In this document: one piece after another, positions 7,455 to 15,172 of the stretch
Layout: the number at the start of each line of letters is the position of its first letter
How positions within the stretch are numbered: the stretch's first letter is position 1
DNA from: an uncultured Opitutia bacterium
GTDB taxonomy: Bacteria; Verrucomicrobiota; Verrucomicrobiia; Opitutales; Opitutaceae
Reading direction: 5' to 3'
Assembly: GCA_903896015.1 (NCBI GenBank)
Contig: CAITWF010000020.1
Location: 1-37,406, forward strand
DNA length: 37,406 bases
Notes under the pieces: model-generated
What the model was told of the DNA's origin: nothing
The model's database searches: none
What the model saw: only the letters and a program-made list of their open reading frames with translations
Position numbers and translations under genes: made by a program

Positions 7455-8635
7455 GATGCACCGCCTTCCTCGTCGATACCCGTCGCCGGCGGCATGTAAC
7501 TGTGCGCCTCCTCGAGGTCCGCGAGCGTGATGCGGTCGCGCTTGTCGGCCCGCGCGAAGGTCTGCGCGAGCTGCAGCTTGTGGAAGACGATGCGGATTTT
7601 CCCATCCATCCGCGACCACTCGTGCAGATACTTCATCGCGCTATCGCTGGTGTTGAGCTTGAACGCGCGCGCGATGACGCGGAGATCTGACGACGGCGCA
7701 AACTTCGGCAGCTTGAGCATCGCATCGAGGCCGCCGAAGCGACCGACGAACTGTTCAAAGTAACCGCGGGCGCGGCCCGAGTTGAGCGTGTCCACGAAAT
7801 CCTCCGTGAAGCTGAGGATCAGCGTGCAGTCGGTGTCGTCTTGCAGCTCCAGCAGCCAGTTGAAGGCCGGCTGATTGCTGCCGGCGCCCGAGACGTAGAG
7901 GCGCTGCACGTTGTCGATGATGAGCGTGCGCGTCTCATTCACGTTGTCGCGGATCTCCGTCTCGCGCGTCGCGCTCGCGCCGGCCTTCCGGTTGCTGACG
8001 TTGTAGGCCGATGCGATCTTCCGCTGCAGCGTGCCGAGCTTGCCGTTCGACGGCGCCTCGAGGTGCTTGACCGCCGAGTGGTTGTTGAGCGCGGCGTAAA
8101 ACTTGAAGCTCTCGCTCTTCTGCGCGCCGGTGGGCCCGCAGATCGCCCCAAACTTGCAGACGGCCTCCAGCGCGCGGCGCGCCGTGATGAAGTCGGAGAT
8201 GCAGCGGTAGGTCGGCGTCTGCACGAAGGGCATCTTGCCCGTGCGCGCGGCGTTTTGCGCGTAGCGGCGGAGCGCCTCGATCATGTCGAGGAAACCCATC
8301 CAGGCTGCGCCCTGCGGCTTCCACTTCGTCGACTCCTGGCGGAAATAATATCCGCGAAGGATGTTGTAGAAGAACTCCTCGCTCTTGTCCCAGTCGGCCG
8401 AGAGCTTCGCGCAAATCGCGCGCAGCGTGAGCACGTTGCCATCACAGTGCTCGAGGAAGAAGCCCTGCAGCCAGTGCGTCTGCACGCGGATGGCGTCGGG
8501 ATAATGGTTCACAGCGGTCTCCAGCTCGCCCAGGCTCTTCTGGGTCTTGACGAGCGCGGGGCCGAAGTTGGCCGTCACGGCGATTTCGCTGTCGGCATTG
8601 CGCACAGCGATGGATTCTGATTTCGGTTCAATCAT
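7451..8635 (-). CDS. MuB-like AAA+ ATPase, transposition target selector
   Basis: The 394-residue product has an N-terminal HTH-like part (about 67-98, GNVLTLRAICAKLSADW) and an AAA+ core. The P-loop is GPTGAQKS at 167-174, Walker B is TLIIDN at 237-242, and a sensor-1-like strand LILSFTED follows at 272-279. In MuB, ATP-bound filaments on DNA deliver target DNA to MuA and stimulate strand transfer. The gene lies directly downstream of the MuA-like gene as in Mu. The P-loop is unusual: the Gly before the Lys is Gln, while Lys and Ser are kept. It is longer than Mu MuB (312 residues), mainly through the N-terminal extension. Confidence 0.75.
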   Translation of the reverse strand: MIEPKSESIAVRNADSEIAVTANFGPALVKTQKSLGELETAVNHYPDAIRVQTHWLQGFFLEHCDGNVLTLRAICAKLSADWDKSEEFFYNILRGYYFRQESTKWKPQGAAWMGFLDMIEALRRYAQNAARTGKMPFVQTPTYRCISDFITARRALEAVCKFGAICGPTGAQKSESFKFYAALNNHSAVKHLEAPSNGKLGTLQRKIASAYNVSNRKAGASATRETEIRDNVNETRTLIIDNVQRLYVSGAGSNQPAFNWLLELQDDTDCTLILSFTEDFVDTLNSGRARGYFEQFVGRFGGLDAMLKLPKFAPSSDLRVIARAFKLNTSDSAMKYLHEWSRMDGKIRIVFHKLQLAQTFARADKRDRITLADLEEAHSYMPPATGIDEEGGAS

Positions 8636-8706
8636 GGTTCGTGGTTCCTTCGTAGGTTTCGCGGACTTGTGAGGCCGTCGGGCGCGTCAACGCTCGGCGG
8701 CCAATT

Positions 8707-10797
8707 TTATTGCGGGAGAGAGTTTAGGGCGGCGTTGGCGAGCAGCTTCGCGCGGTCGCGCTGTTTCGAAATCGGCGCGGACTTTTCTTCGCTGGCTGGA
8801 GTGGCGCTCGTCGACTCGGCGATGCGCGGTGTCGACAGCACTCGGTCGTTGTGCGAGCGCAGGAGCGCTAGGCCGGTGTCGCGATCAGCGAGGTAACCAG
8901 CGAGTTGGTTGCGGTCTGCCACACGCGCGGCGCGCACGCGGCCGGCCTCGCGCTTGAGCGCCTCGGCGTCGTTGGCGGCGATCCGGTCCTGCCGCTGCAC
9001 GCGGCCGACGAGCCGGCCCTCGTCGCCCAGGACGAGCGCGCTCGCATCGGGCGCGAGCGCTGCCTGGAACTCGCGGCCCTCGTGCTCGGGCTCGAGCAGG
9101 GCATGGCCGCTCTCGCGGAAAGTGATCGGCTCGGCCGCCAGCTCCTTGCGATTGAGCGTGATCTTGCCGTTGCGCACGCGCACCGCGAAACGCGGTCCCT
9201 GAATCCAATCGAGCAGATCGGGATCGACCGGCTCCAGCGTCACGCCCGAAAGTTTCTTAACGAAGCGCTCGGCGGGCGATTCGAGGCGCGTGATGATCTC
9301 CGGCCGCGCGTCGGGATTCGCGAGGTGAAATTCGCCGAGCTTCGCCTCGGGCTGCCATGGCGAGCCCGCATCCGCCCGCCACTCCACGACGCGATCGAAG
9401 CCCTGCAGCTTGTGCCGCGTGCGGAAGCGCAGCAGGTGCAGCGCGCGGTTGATCGCATCGTGCGCGGCGTCGAAGCGCAGCAGCGGCGAGCGCAGCTCGG
9501 TGAGCACGCTCTCAATTCCCTGGGCACCGTCGATGAGCGCGAGCGCGTAATCTTCCATCTGCGCGAGCTCGCCGTGTTTTTCGTCGTAGCGTGGCCCCGT
9601 CGAGCCAGGCAGCGCGGCGAGACGCGTTTGTAGCGGCCGGAAAAATGCCTCCAGCGGCGCCTTGCCCCACGGGCAGCCGCCGCTTTCGGTAAAGCCGTTC
9701 GCCGTCATCCGTTCGCGGAAAATCGCGGTCTCCTCGAACTGCACGCGCTCGCCAAAGGCATCCTTGAACAGATCGCGATCCTCGCGGGTGAGCGCGGCCG
9801 CGGCGTTTTCGCAGACAAACGTAATCGGATAATCCTTCGGAAGCCCCCAGCGGCGAATCGTTTCAAGCGCGACGAGCAGCGTCATGTTGCGCGTGATGCC
9901 GTGGCGTTCGCCCGAGTCATCATTCTTCAAGGCGCGAGGCTTCGCGCAATTCGCGAGATCCACGCCGCTCGCGGCATCAAGGCCCAGCACGATCAGCGGA
10001 TAGACAATCTCGCCGGTCGCGCCAGCGAGGTGCAGACAACGGAAGTCAGGCCGCAAGTCGTCGAGAAACACGCGCTCGAGTGGAAGCAGCGGAGCCCGAT
10101 CCTTGAGCACCTGATCGGCGAGATGCGAATGCGCGGCGAGGTAGCCGTGCGCGAGCTGCTCCTTGTCGGCGATTCGCGCTGGAAGATTGCCGCGCAGATT
10201 GTCCAGGCTCCAGCCCTCGGGTAAATCGCCGGGGCGCACGAGCACGCGGTTCGGCAACGCGCGACTGCGCGCCGCATACCAGTCGGCCGCTATGCCGTAG
10301 CCAGGCACCGGCAGGCCAGCGAGCCAGATTTCCTTCACGAGCTTCTCGTGCGCGGCCGTGATCGCATCGCCGCGCCCGCGAAACTCCGCATAAACACCGC
10401 CCCAAAACAGGAGAAACTCCTGTGGCAACCCGCCCTTCGCGTTGCGGTAGGCGCGGCAGAGCGCGCGGAAATCGCGCGGCGGAAACTTCGCGCCGGTCTT
10501 CTTCCAGTCGCCGGGCTTGTGGCCGCCGTTGACCCAGAGCCGGAAGAGATCCTTGAGCGTCTTCGCCGAGAATCCCCACGAGAGATGCGCGCGCTTTTGC
10601 GCGGCGTAGCTCGCGCCCTCATCGATCGTCTTGGCGCGCGAAATCTCCCAAAAGATTTGCCCGAGCTCGCGCAGGCGCGCGCGCTCCCGCGCTTCCACGC
10701 CGCGCATGAAGTCGTCGTGATCGTGCGGCTGCGGCACGCGGAATTCGACCGGGATCAGTCCGCCGACGAATGATGCTGAGGTATCGGTGATGCTCAT
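8707..10797 (-). CDS. MuA-like DDE transposase
   Basis: The 696-residue product (start ATG 10797, overlapping the upstream stop) has MuA layout: an N-terminal DNA-binding region to about 220, an RNase H-like core, then a beta-barrel-like part and a helical C-terminus. The first catalytic Asp is in ERVFLDDLRPDF (D247 likely). The third acid is in WGKAPLEAFFRPLQ (E383), matching the MuA pattern around E392. The second acid position, expected as Asp, reads ITFVCENAAAAL with E330. Spacing (83 and 53 residues) is close to MuA. It would cut and join phage ends for integration and replicative transposition. Length compares with 663 in Mu. The 71 bp before the MuB-like gene hold nothing obvious. Confidence 0.85.
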   Translation of the reverse strand: MSITDTSASFVGGLIPVEFRVPQPHDHDDFMRGVEARERARLRELGQIFWEISRAKTIDEGASYAAQKRAHLSWGFSAKTLKDLFRLWVNGGHKPGDWKKTGAKFPPRDFRALCRAYRNAKGGLPQEFLLFWGGVYAEFRGRGDAITAAHEKLVKEIWLAGLPVPGYGIAADWYAARSRALPNRVLVRPGDLPEGWSLDNLRGNLPARIADKEQLAHGYLAAHSHLADQVLKDRAPLLPLERVFLDDLRPDFRCLHLAGATGEIVYPLIVLGLDAASGVDLANCAKPRALKNDDSGERHGITRNMTLLVALETIRRWGLPKDYPITFVCENAAAALTREDRDLFKDAFGERVQFEETAIFRERMTANGFTESGGCPWGKAPLEAFFRPLQTRLAALPGSTGPRYDEKHGELAQMEDYALALIDGAQGIESVLTELRSPLLRFDAAHDAINRALHLLRFRTRHKLQGFDRVVEWRADAGSPWQPEAKLGEFHLANPDARPEIITRLESPAERFVKKLSGVTLEPVDPDLLDWIQGPRFAVRVRNGKITLNRKELAAEPITFRESGHALLEPEHEGREFQAALAPDASALVLGDEGRLVGRVQRQDRIAANDAEALKREAGRVRAARVADRNQLAGYLADRDTGLALLRSHNDRVLSTPRIAESTSATPASEEKSAPISKQRDRAKLLANAALNSLPQ

Positions 10798-11594
10798 CCT
10801 TTGATCTCCTTGGCCTTGGCCTTCGCATGTTTCATTTGCGCTTCGAGCTCGCTGGCGGCGCGCTCCCAAAAATCGCGGTCCGTTTTTTCCACGAACACCG
10901 GATCGGCAAACAGCGTCTTGATCTGGGTGAGCGGCAGTTCGAGGTCGCGCCAGAGATCGAGTTCGCCCTGGCTGCCGCCACTGTCGGCGCTCACCGTGGA
11001 GCGCGGCCGAGGCTCGGTTGCGTCCTTGGCCTCGGCGGTGTCGCTCGCGCTCTCGGCGCGGCGGAAATCCTGGAGCATTCGGCGCAGCGAGCGGCCACCC
11101 ACGAAGGCTTCGATCCGTTCGGTGATGGCGCGGGCGCGCGTGCTGGGCAGCGCGAGTGCGAGCACCTCGTCTGCCTCGACGGCGGGCGCGGTGAGCGCGG
11201 CGTCGCGGCCATCGCCGGCGAAGGCGCCCTGCTCGAGATCCGCTATGAAGTGCTGCGCCAGAAACGCATAGTCGCGCAGTGAACGTGCGAAGTTGTCGCG
11301 CTCGGCGGGTGTCAAATCGGCAGCACGCTGCCGATTCGGATGGAGCGCGGTCCACACCTCGGCGCAGAACGGCTGCCACTCGCCATGCTTGAGCGTGAGT
11401 CGCTTCGCTAGGATGAAGATGCCTGTGCGCACGGCTGAGCCCTGAAACGTCGCGCGCTGCTCCTCGGTCGCGCGCACGACCTCGGCAATCTGGGCACCGG
11501 TGAGCTTCTCGCCTGCGCTCCTGAGCCGCGTCAGGGCTTTTTTTCCGGGCTCGCCGGCGATAACTAAAGTGGAATCTGAATCAGTCTTAGGCAT
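10794..11594 (-). CDS. DUF3102-like early protein upstream of transposase
   Basis: The 266-residue product has a central pattern SAVRTGIFILAKRLTLKHGEWQ split around residues 53-75, like DUF3102-type proteins (helix, AK.L.HGEW). The N-terminal part holds a helix (KLTGAQIAEVVRATEEQ). The middle is Ala-rich and acidic, and the C-terminus is charged (SELEAQMKHAKAKAKEIKG). Its stop overlaps the transposase start (ATGA). DUF3102 proteins occur beside ParB-like and phage replication genes without known activity. It might bind DNA or the transposase, but this is inference from position. Confidence 0.6.
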   Translation of the reverse strand: MPKTDSDSTLVIAGEPGKKALTRLRSAGEKLTGAQIAEVVRATEEQRATFQGSAVRTGIFILAKRLTLKHGEWQPFCAEVWTALHPNRQRAADLTPAERDNFARSLRDYAFLAQHFIADLEQGAFAGDGRDAALTAPAVEADEVLALALPSTRARAITERIEAFVGGRSLRRMLQDFRRAESASDTAEAKDATEPRPRSTVSADSGGSQGELDLWRDLELPLTQIKTLFADPVFVEKTDRDFWERAASELEAQMKHAKAKAKEIKG

Positions 11595-11597
11595 GGG

Positions 11598-11852
11598 TTA
11601 GGAGGCGTTCTGCGGCAGGTAGCGGAGATTCTCGGTGGCATCGGCCGCGAGCTGCTTGCGGACGCGAGCGAGCGCGAGGCGCGCGCGGAACCGCATGAAG
11701 AAGCGCAGCTGCCGGCGCAGCGCCTGCGGTGCGCGGGCTTTCACGGCCATCTGCCAAGCGTCTTGGTAGGCGCAGGCAACAAGCAGCTGCTCGTGCGCGT
11801 AGCCGGAAAAGAAATCCAGCGTCTTGATTTTCGGTGTCGGCGATAGGTTCAT
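11598..11852 (-). CDS. Small basic hypothetical protein
   Basis: The 84-residue product begins MNLSPTPKIKTLDFFSGYAH and then has a long basic amphipathic helix (RAPQALRRQLRFFMRFRARL and LALARVRKQLAADA). It is strongly positive, so nucleic-acid binding is plausible. The ATG at 11852 lies about 50 bp after the upstream stop. No family is recognised. Confidence 0.55.
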   Translation of the reverse strand: MNLSPTPKIKTLDFFSGYAHEQLLVACAYQDAWQMAVKARAPQALRRQLRFFMRFRARLALARVRKQLAADATENLRYLPQNAS

Positions 11853-11902
11853 GGTTTGGGGGTGAAAAAGTTTCCGGCGCGATGGAATGACTACCGTGTT
11901 GG

Positions 11903-12175
11903 TTATCCGCGTGAGCCGGCTGCGACTAATGCGTCGCCCTGCGGCTGTTGTGACTTCGTGGCGGTCGCGCCGGAAAGAGGGCTGCGTGTGGCAGGCGTGC
12001 CGCAGGACACCGTAGCTATGGCGAGGAGCTGCTGGGCCTCGTAGAGCTGGCACCAGGTCTTGCTCGGCATTGTATCGCGATGCGCCTCGCGCACGGCGGC
12101 GAGCGCGGCCGCGATCGCATCGAGCTTCGTGGGCAGCGGTGCGTGCCCGATCCTTATTTCGAGACCGGCGCTCAT
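11903..12175 (-). CDS. Small hypothetical early protein
   Basis: The 90-residue product starts MSAGLEIRIGHAPLPTKLDA, followed by a helical segment (IAAALAAVREAHRDTM, then QLYEAQQLLAIATV). The last 35 residues are low-complexity (TPATRSPLSGATATKSQQPQ). Start overlaps the stop of the upstream HTH gene (ATGA). Function unknown. Confidence 0.55.
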   Translation of the reverse strand: MSAGLEIRIGHAPLPTKLDAIAAALAAVREAHRDTMPSKTWCQLYEAQQLLAIATVSCGTPATRSPLSGATATKSQQPQGDALVAAGSRG

Positions 12176-12549
12176 CGCGTGCCTTTTTTCGCGGCGAGGT
12201 CGCGTGCGGCCTCGGCGATGCGGAGCAGCTCAACGCCACTGAACTCGCGCAGGATGGAGAGCGCGGCGTCGAGCTTCGTCTCGGCATCGTAGCGCGCGCT
12301 TTTCACGAGCAACTCAATCACGAAAAGCCGAGGCACCCGGATCGAGTCGCGTTTGCCAGCGCCGCCGTTGTAGGCGTGAAACTTTTCCGACGCCTTGAAC
12401 TCGTCCTCGATGAACGTCTCGCCCATGCCGGTCGCGGCCGCGATCTCGCGGATGCGCAGCATCGGCTTCTGCGGAACGATCCAGTCGAAATTCAGCGTCG
12501 CCTTCTCGGCGGCATGGCGCACTGGCGCCGGCAATGTCGCGGCGCTCAT
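12172..12549 (-). CDS. Helix-turn-helix early protein
   Basis: Start ATG 12549 is chosen because it overlaps the stop of the 41-residue upstream gene (ATGA); an in-frame ATG at 12570 would add seven residues. The 125-residue product has a likely HTH at about 28-50 (MLRIREIAAATGMGETFIED), followed by FKASEKFHAYNGGAGKRDSI, which could contact DNA as a wing. The C-terminal half is helical (ETKLDAALSILREFSGVELL). It resembles phage excisionase or MerR-type small regulators in layout. It may act on the early operon or at the phage ends. Confidence 0.6.
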   Translation of the reverse strand: MSAATLPAPVRHAAEKATLNFDWIVPQKPMLRIREIAAATGMGETFIEDEFKASEKFHAYNGGAGKRDSIRVPRLFVIELLVKSARYDAETKLDAALSILREFSGVELLRIAEAARDLAAKKGTR

Positions 12550-12671
12550 CGCGCGCCTTTCCGGTCGCATGAATAATGCAACCTGATTTTTACATCAGGG
12601 ATTCCCGGATGCCAAAAAAGGGCACGACAAGACGCCGCGATCATGTGGCTGCGAAAGAGTGAGTGCATCAT
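12546..12671 (-). CDS. 41-residue coupled small gene
   Basis: This frame (MMHSLFRSHMIAASCRALFW then HPGIPDVKIRLHYSCDRKGA) starts at ATG 12671, which overlaps the stop of the gene at 12668-12880, and its stop overlaps the ATG at 12549. Both junctions are ATGA, the same coupling used throughout this operon, and otherwise the stretch would be the largest gap in the block. This is the main evidence that it is real. It has two Cys and a basic C-terminus. Function unknown. Confidence 0.5.
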   Translation of the reverse strand: MMHSLFRSHMIAASCRALFWHPGIPDVKIRLHYSCDRKGAR

Positions 12672-12880
12672 AGCGCCCTCCTTTTGAAATCCAGGACGAG
12701 CTGTCGGTGCGCGCGGTCGATCACTTCGAGATCACTAGCCATGCGCTCAAGTTCGCGCGCGAGCTTCACGTCGCCCACGATGCCGGCCAGCGCCCGCTTC
12801 AACCGGGCGCGTTTGGCGAGCGGCTCGGCGTCAAGCCGGTCGATCACGAAGGCGTAAAGTTCGAGCGTGGGGCTAGACAT
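12668..12880 (-). CDS. Small hypothetical early protein
   Basis: The 70-residue product starts MSSPTLELYAFVIDRLDAEP and is mostly charged helix (LAKRARLKRALAGIVGDVKL, then ARELERMASDLEVIDRAHRQ). It overlaps the Ner-like gene by eight bases and is the second gene of the early operon. Size and charge would suit a small regulator or inhibitor. No family is recognised. Confidence 0.6.
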   Translation of the reverse strand: MSSPTLELYAFVIDRLDAEPLAKRARLKRALAGIVGDVKLARELERMASDLEVIDRAHRQLVLDFKRRAL

Positions 12881-13055
12881 TGGCGATCTTCTCCAGCACC
12901 CGCTGCGACGCCGGCCCCTTGCGTGAGCCGCGCACCGCGGCCTTCACGGTCGCATAGGGCACACGGTGCTTCTTGGCAAACGAGGTGAGTGTGTGGCCCG
13001 CGACGAGCAGTTTGGCGCGGAGGACGCGGGCTTTGGGACTTGACGGGAGTCGCAT
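12873..13055 (-). CDS. Ner/Cro-like small HTH regulator, first early gene
   Basis: The 60-residue product has a basic N-terminus (MRLPSSPKARVLRAKLLVAG) and an HTH-like core (TLTSFAKKHRVPYATVKAAV) followed by RGSRKGPASQRVLEKIANV. The size, the single HTH and the first place in the early operon match Ner of Mu and Cro of lambda-like phages. Those proteins repress early and repressor promoters to favour lytic growth. It is divergent from the repressor gene across a region of about 60 bp. The name is by analogy in layout and size. Confidence 0.65.
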   Translation of the reverse strand: MRLPSSPKARVLRAKLLVAGHTLTSFAKKHRVPYATVKAAVRGSRKGPASQRVLEKIANV

Positions 13056-13128
13056 TTCGTTGGAGGGTGTAGCCTCTAGGACACAAATAAAATCGGAGTC
13101 CGCAAGAAAAAAATTGAGTGGTGCTCAA
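13056..13128. promoter_or_regulatory. Divergent early/repressor control region with palindrome
   Basis: The only gap between the leftward early operon and the rightward repressor gene is this AT-richer stretch. It contains the palindrome TTGAG-TGGTG-CTCAA at 13114-13128 in an A-rich context, a likely operator for the repressor or the Ner-like protein. The leftward strand has a T-rich run and TTATTTGTG before the early genes, but no convincing sigma-70 boxes can be named. The palindrome overlaps the preferred repressor start codon, which would allow autoregulation. Confidence 0.5.
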
Positions 13129-13638
13129 AAAAATTTCGGTGCCCGGCTGCGGGCGATGATCGAGGGCAAGGGTCTCTCGATAGCGGCATTCGCACGCTCC
13201 TACGGAATCACGCAGTCACAGCTCTTCAATTGGCTGAAATCCGACAAGCCGCCGCCGATCAAACACTGGGTGCCGCTATCCGATTATTTCGGAGTGCCTG
13301 AATCTTATTTGGTGAGCGGCATCCTGGAGCCCGAGATAGGTCTCGTGGCGGAAGGGCTGGACGACTACGCGAAAGAAGCCGAGCGCGACGCCGCCGCGCT
13401 CATCCACGAAATCAGCGACGGCCACGCGAGACTCATGCGGGCCGCCGGGCACGACCTCGGCCGCCTCGGCTGGATCAAGGTCCAGCAGGCGCAGCACCTT
13501 TCCATTCCGACCTCTTGGCTTAATTCGGCTTCCTCGCTGGTATCACGGATCGATGAGGCGGAAGCCATCGTTAAAAAGCATCATGCCGCTGCAACTCTTG
13601 CCGCTCGATCCCTCCGAAAGGCAGAAACTCCACGCTAG
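13114..13638 (+). CDS. CI-like phage repressor (HTH)
   Basis: The product has an N-terminal HTH: NFGARLRAMIEGKGLSIAAF then ARSYGITQSQLFNWLKSDKP, followed by VPLSDYFGVPESYLVSG, as in XRE-type repressors. The C-terminal part is helical (EAERDAAALIHEISDGHARL), possibly for multimerisation; no LexA-like peptidase motif is seen, so SOS cleavage is not predicted. The start is uncertain. TTG 13114 gives 174 residues and keeps helix 1. The ATG at 12973 would run antisense across the Ner-like gene, and ATG 13156 would cut the HTH. Likely role: keeps the prophage silent by binding the nearby palindrome. Confidence 0.7.
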   Translation: MSGAQKNFGARLRAMIEGKGLSIAAFARSYGITQSQLFNWLKSDKPPPIKHWVPLSDYFGVPESYLVSGILEPEIGLVAEGLDDYAKEAERDAAALIHEISDGHARLMRAAGHDLGRLGWIKVQQAQHLSIPTSWLNSASSLVSRIDEAEAIVKKHHAAATLAARSLRKAETPR

Positions 13639-13969
13639 CAAAACCGTAATCTTCGATCATGCCGGAAATCTTCTCTGGCGTTCCCCCGCGTGGGCCGACA
13701 CCCGCGACGATCGCCATCTCCTCGGTCACGCCTACCTCGAATTCATTTTTGAGGCGGATCAGGCTCCGCTGCTCGCCTGGTTTCTCGATCCTGCCGCCGG
13801 GCCGATCGTCTTTCGCGCCATCGCACCGGAAACGGGTCGCGCGGTGCGTGTCAGCTATGCCAAGGTCGCCTGCGGGATTTATTGGATCGTCGTCGGCGAA
13901 GTCACGCTGCTGAGCGACGACGAGACCCGCGCCGAGTTTCCAAACCTGCCCTGTAATTTTGGACTATGA
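13583..13969 (+). CDS. PAS-like sensor-domain protein next to repressor
   Basis: The 128-residue product reads like a single PAS fold: KTVIFDHAGNLLWRSPAWAD, then LLGHAYLEFIFEADQAPLLA, GPIVFRAIAPETG and IYWIVVGEVTLL. That is the PAS order of strand, W/G-rich helix region, PIxFR strand and YW strand. No output domain is attached. It overlaps the repressor gene by 56 bp and the next gene by four. A plausible role is ligand, redox or stress sensing that adjusts the repressor, but this is inference. Assignment to PAS is by pattern only. Confidence 0.55.
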   Translation: MPLQLLPLDPSERQKLHASKTVIFDHAGNLLWRSPAWADTRDDRHLLGHAYLEFIFEADQAPLLAWFLDPAAGPIVFRAIAPETGRAVRVSYAKVACGIYWIVVGEVTLLSDDETRAEFPNLPCNFGL

Positions 13970-14514
13970 AAACACTCATGCTCTTTATCGCACTCACGGC
14001 CGCCGCTCTCGCGCGCGCCGCGGAGCCGGAGCCAAAAACCGATGAGCAGATCAATCGCGAGGCAGCGATCGCCGTCGCGAAAGCTGTCGCGCTGCGCAAA
14101 ATGCAAGCCGAACAATCTGCGTCGGCTAAAATCGAATCAAAGCGCGTTTTCGATGCCGCGATCGATGCCATGGTGACAATATTTCAAGTTGTGCCGAGCC
14201 AAGGCATACTCGCGAAACCAATCCTCGCCCAGCGTGGGCCCCCTCATCTCGTGCGCATATCACATCACGAAATGGTCCAGGGCACCGGGCTCGATTCGCA
14301 TAAGCAAGTGGCGCACGATTGGGTGGAGGTGCGGGAGGAGCGCGAGCGTGTTTCGCTCGACGAACTGATTTGGATCGCGATGCCGACGGAAGGATTGATC
14401 GATGATCGTCAGGCGATGGTAACGATCTGGCCGGCCGATCCGTATCACTATTCCACTGCGGTCGGTGCTGGAAAAACCGTTTCCGGATTCACCACTATCG
14501 CTCCGAAGAAGTAG
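13966..14514 (+). CDS. Exported hypothetical protein in immunity unit
   Basis: The 182-residue product starts with a Sec-type signal peptide (MKTLMLFIALTAAALARAAE, cleavage after ALARA likely). A charged helical part follows (ETDEQINREAAI-like region, residues 25-55) and then a beta-rich C-terminal half with HLVRISHHEMVQGTGLDSHK and VTIWPADPYHYS. The ATG overlaps the PAS-like gene stop (ATGA). It ends just before a predicted terminator, so it would be expressed with the repressor in the lysogen, perhaps as an envelope-located superinfection or fitness factor. No family is recognised. Confidence 0.6.
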   Translation: MKTLMLFIALTAAALARAAEPEPKTDEQINREAAIAVAKAVALRKMQAEQSASAKIESKRVFDAAIDAMVTIFQVVPSQGILAKPILAQRGPPHLVRISHHEMVQGTGLDSHKQVAHDWVEVREERERVSLDELIWIAMPTEGLIDDRQAMVTIWPADPYHYSTAVGAGKTVSGFTTIAPKK

Positions 14515-14561
14515 CTTTTTCCCCGGTCGCGCGGCGAAAATAACCGCCGTCTTTCCCGCCA

Positions 14562-14595
14562 TTCCCGCCGTCACTTAGCCGCGGGAAATCTTTTT
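14562..14595 (+). terminator. Predicted intrinsic terminator after immunity unit
   Basis: TTCCCGC (14562-14568) pairs perfectly with GCGGGAA (14581-14587) across a 12-base loop and is followed by ATC and five T (14591-14595). It lies 48 bp after the stop of the exported protein gene and before the late gene at 14616. It would separate repressor transcription from late transcription. Confidence 0.5.
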
Positions 14596-14615
14596 CGTTA
14601 CCGTGTGGGCGTTAC

Positions 14616-14912
14616 ATGCGCCCCGACGAAAAACCTCAAGCCGCAATCGCGAAAAAAGTTTCCGCGCTGCCTTGCTGCGAACTGCTCGGCTTTCACGGGC
14701 TGATCCTTGCCGGCTCGTTCGTCACCGCCAAGGTCACGACCAGCGGCGGCGGCGCCGCACACACGCACGGTATCCGCGGTTCGCGGAAGATGTGGCGTGA
14801 ATTTGCCGAGCGCATCCTCGCCGCTGATCGCGCTGCCGGCGAAGTTGAGAGCCAGCATGCCCGTGCCGTGCGTGGCGCGCCGCTCCTCAAACCGAAAGGC
14901 GCGATCGCATGA
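14616..14912 (+). CDS. Hypothetical protein, first late gene
   Basis: The 98-residue product begins MRPDEKPQAAIAKKVSALPC and has a hydrophobic stretch (CCELLGFHGLILAGSFVTAK) then a Gly-rich segment (TTSGGGAAHTHGIRGSRKMW) and a charged helix. Membrane insertion is possible but not convincing. It opens the rightward late operon and overlaps the next gene by four bases. Function unknown. Confidence 0.55.
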   Translation: MRPDEKPQAAIAKKVSALPCCELLGFHGLILAGSFVTAKVTTSGGGAAHTHGIRGSRKMWREFAERILAADRAAGEVESQHARAVRGAPLLKPKGAIA

Positions 14913-15172
14913 ACGCGAGCATCGCAGGCTTTCTTTCCGACGGGAAAAAATCCAGTCACACGAGGCTGCTCGTGATGCTTTGCGTGCCCGCGTTGGTGCT
15001 CATCCCGCTTCTTGTCGCCGCCTGGCAGGCGATCACTCAGGGCGTGGCGATGAAGATCGATGCGACGGTTCCGCTCTATATCGGAACGGCTAACGGCATT
15101 ATTCTCGGCTACGCGGTCCACAACAAGCGCGAGGAGACAAAGTCCTCGCTCGCAGCCGGAGGCCAGTCGTGA
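14909..15172 (+). CDS. Probable holin-like membrane protein
   Basis: The 87-residue product has two predicted membrane helices, RLLVMLCVPALVLIPLLVAA and VPLYIGTANGIILGYAV, joined by a short loop, with a charged C-terminus (HNKREETKSS). Size and topology fit a class II holin. It is the first of a run of membrane and coiled-coil genes placed before the terminase genes, where several Mu-like siphoviruses keep their lysis cassette. The next gene starts at a GTG overlapping its stop. Confidence 0.55.
   Translation: MNASIAGFLSDGKKSSHTRLLVMLCVPALVLIPLLVAAWQAITQGVAMKIDATVPLYIGTANGIILGYAVHNKREETKSSLAAGGQS

Noticed and set aside
12973-13113. Upstream ATG start for the repressor at 12973
   Set aside because: It would run antisense across most of the first early gene and add residues without domain character; the HTH begins after 13114.
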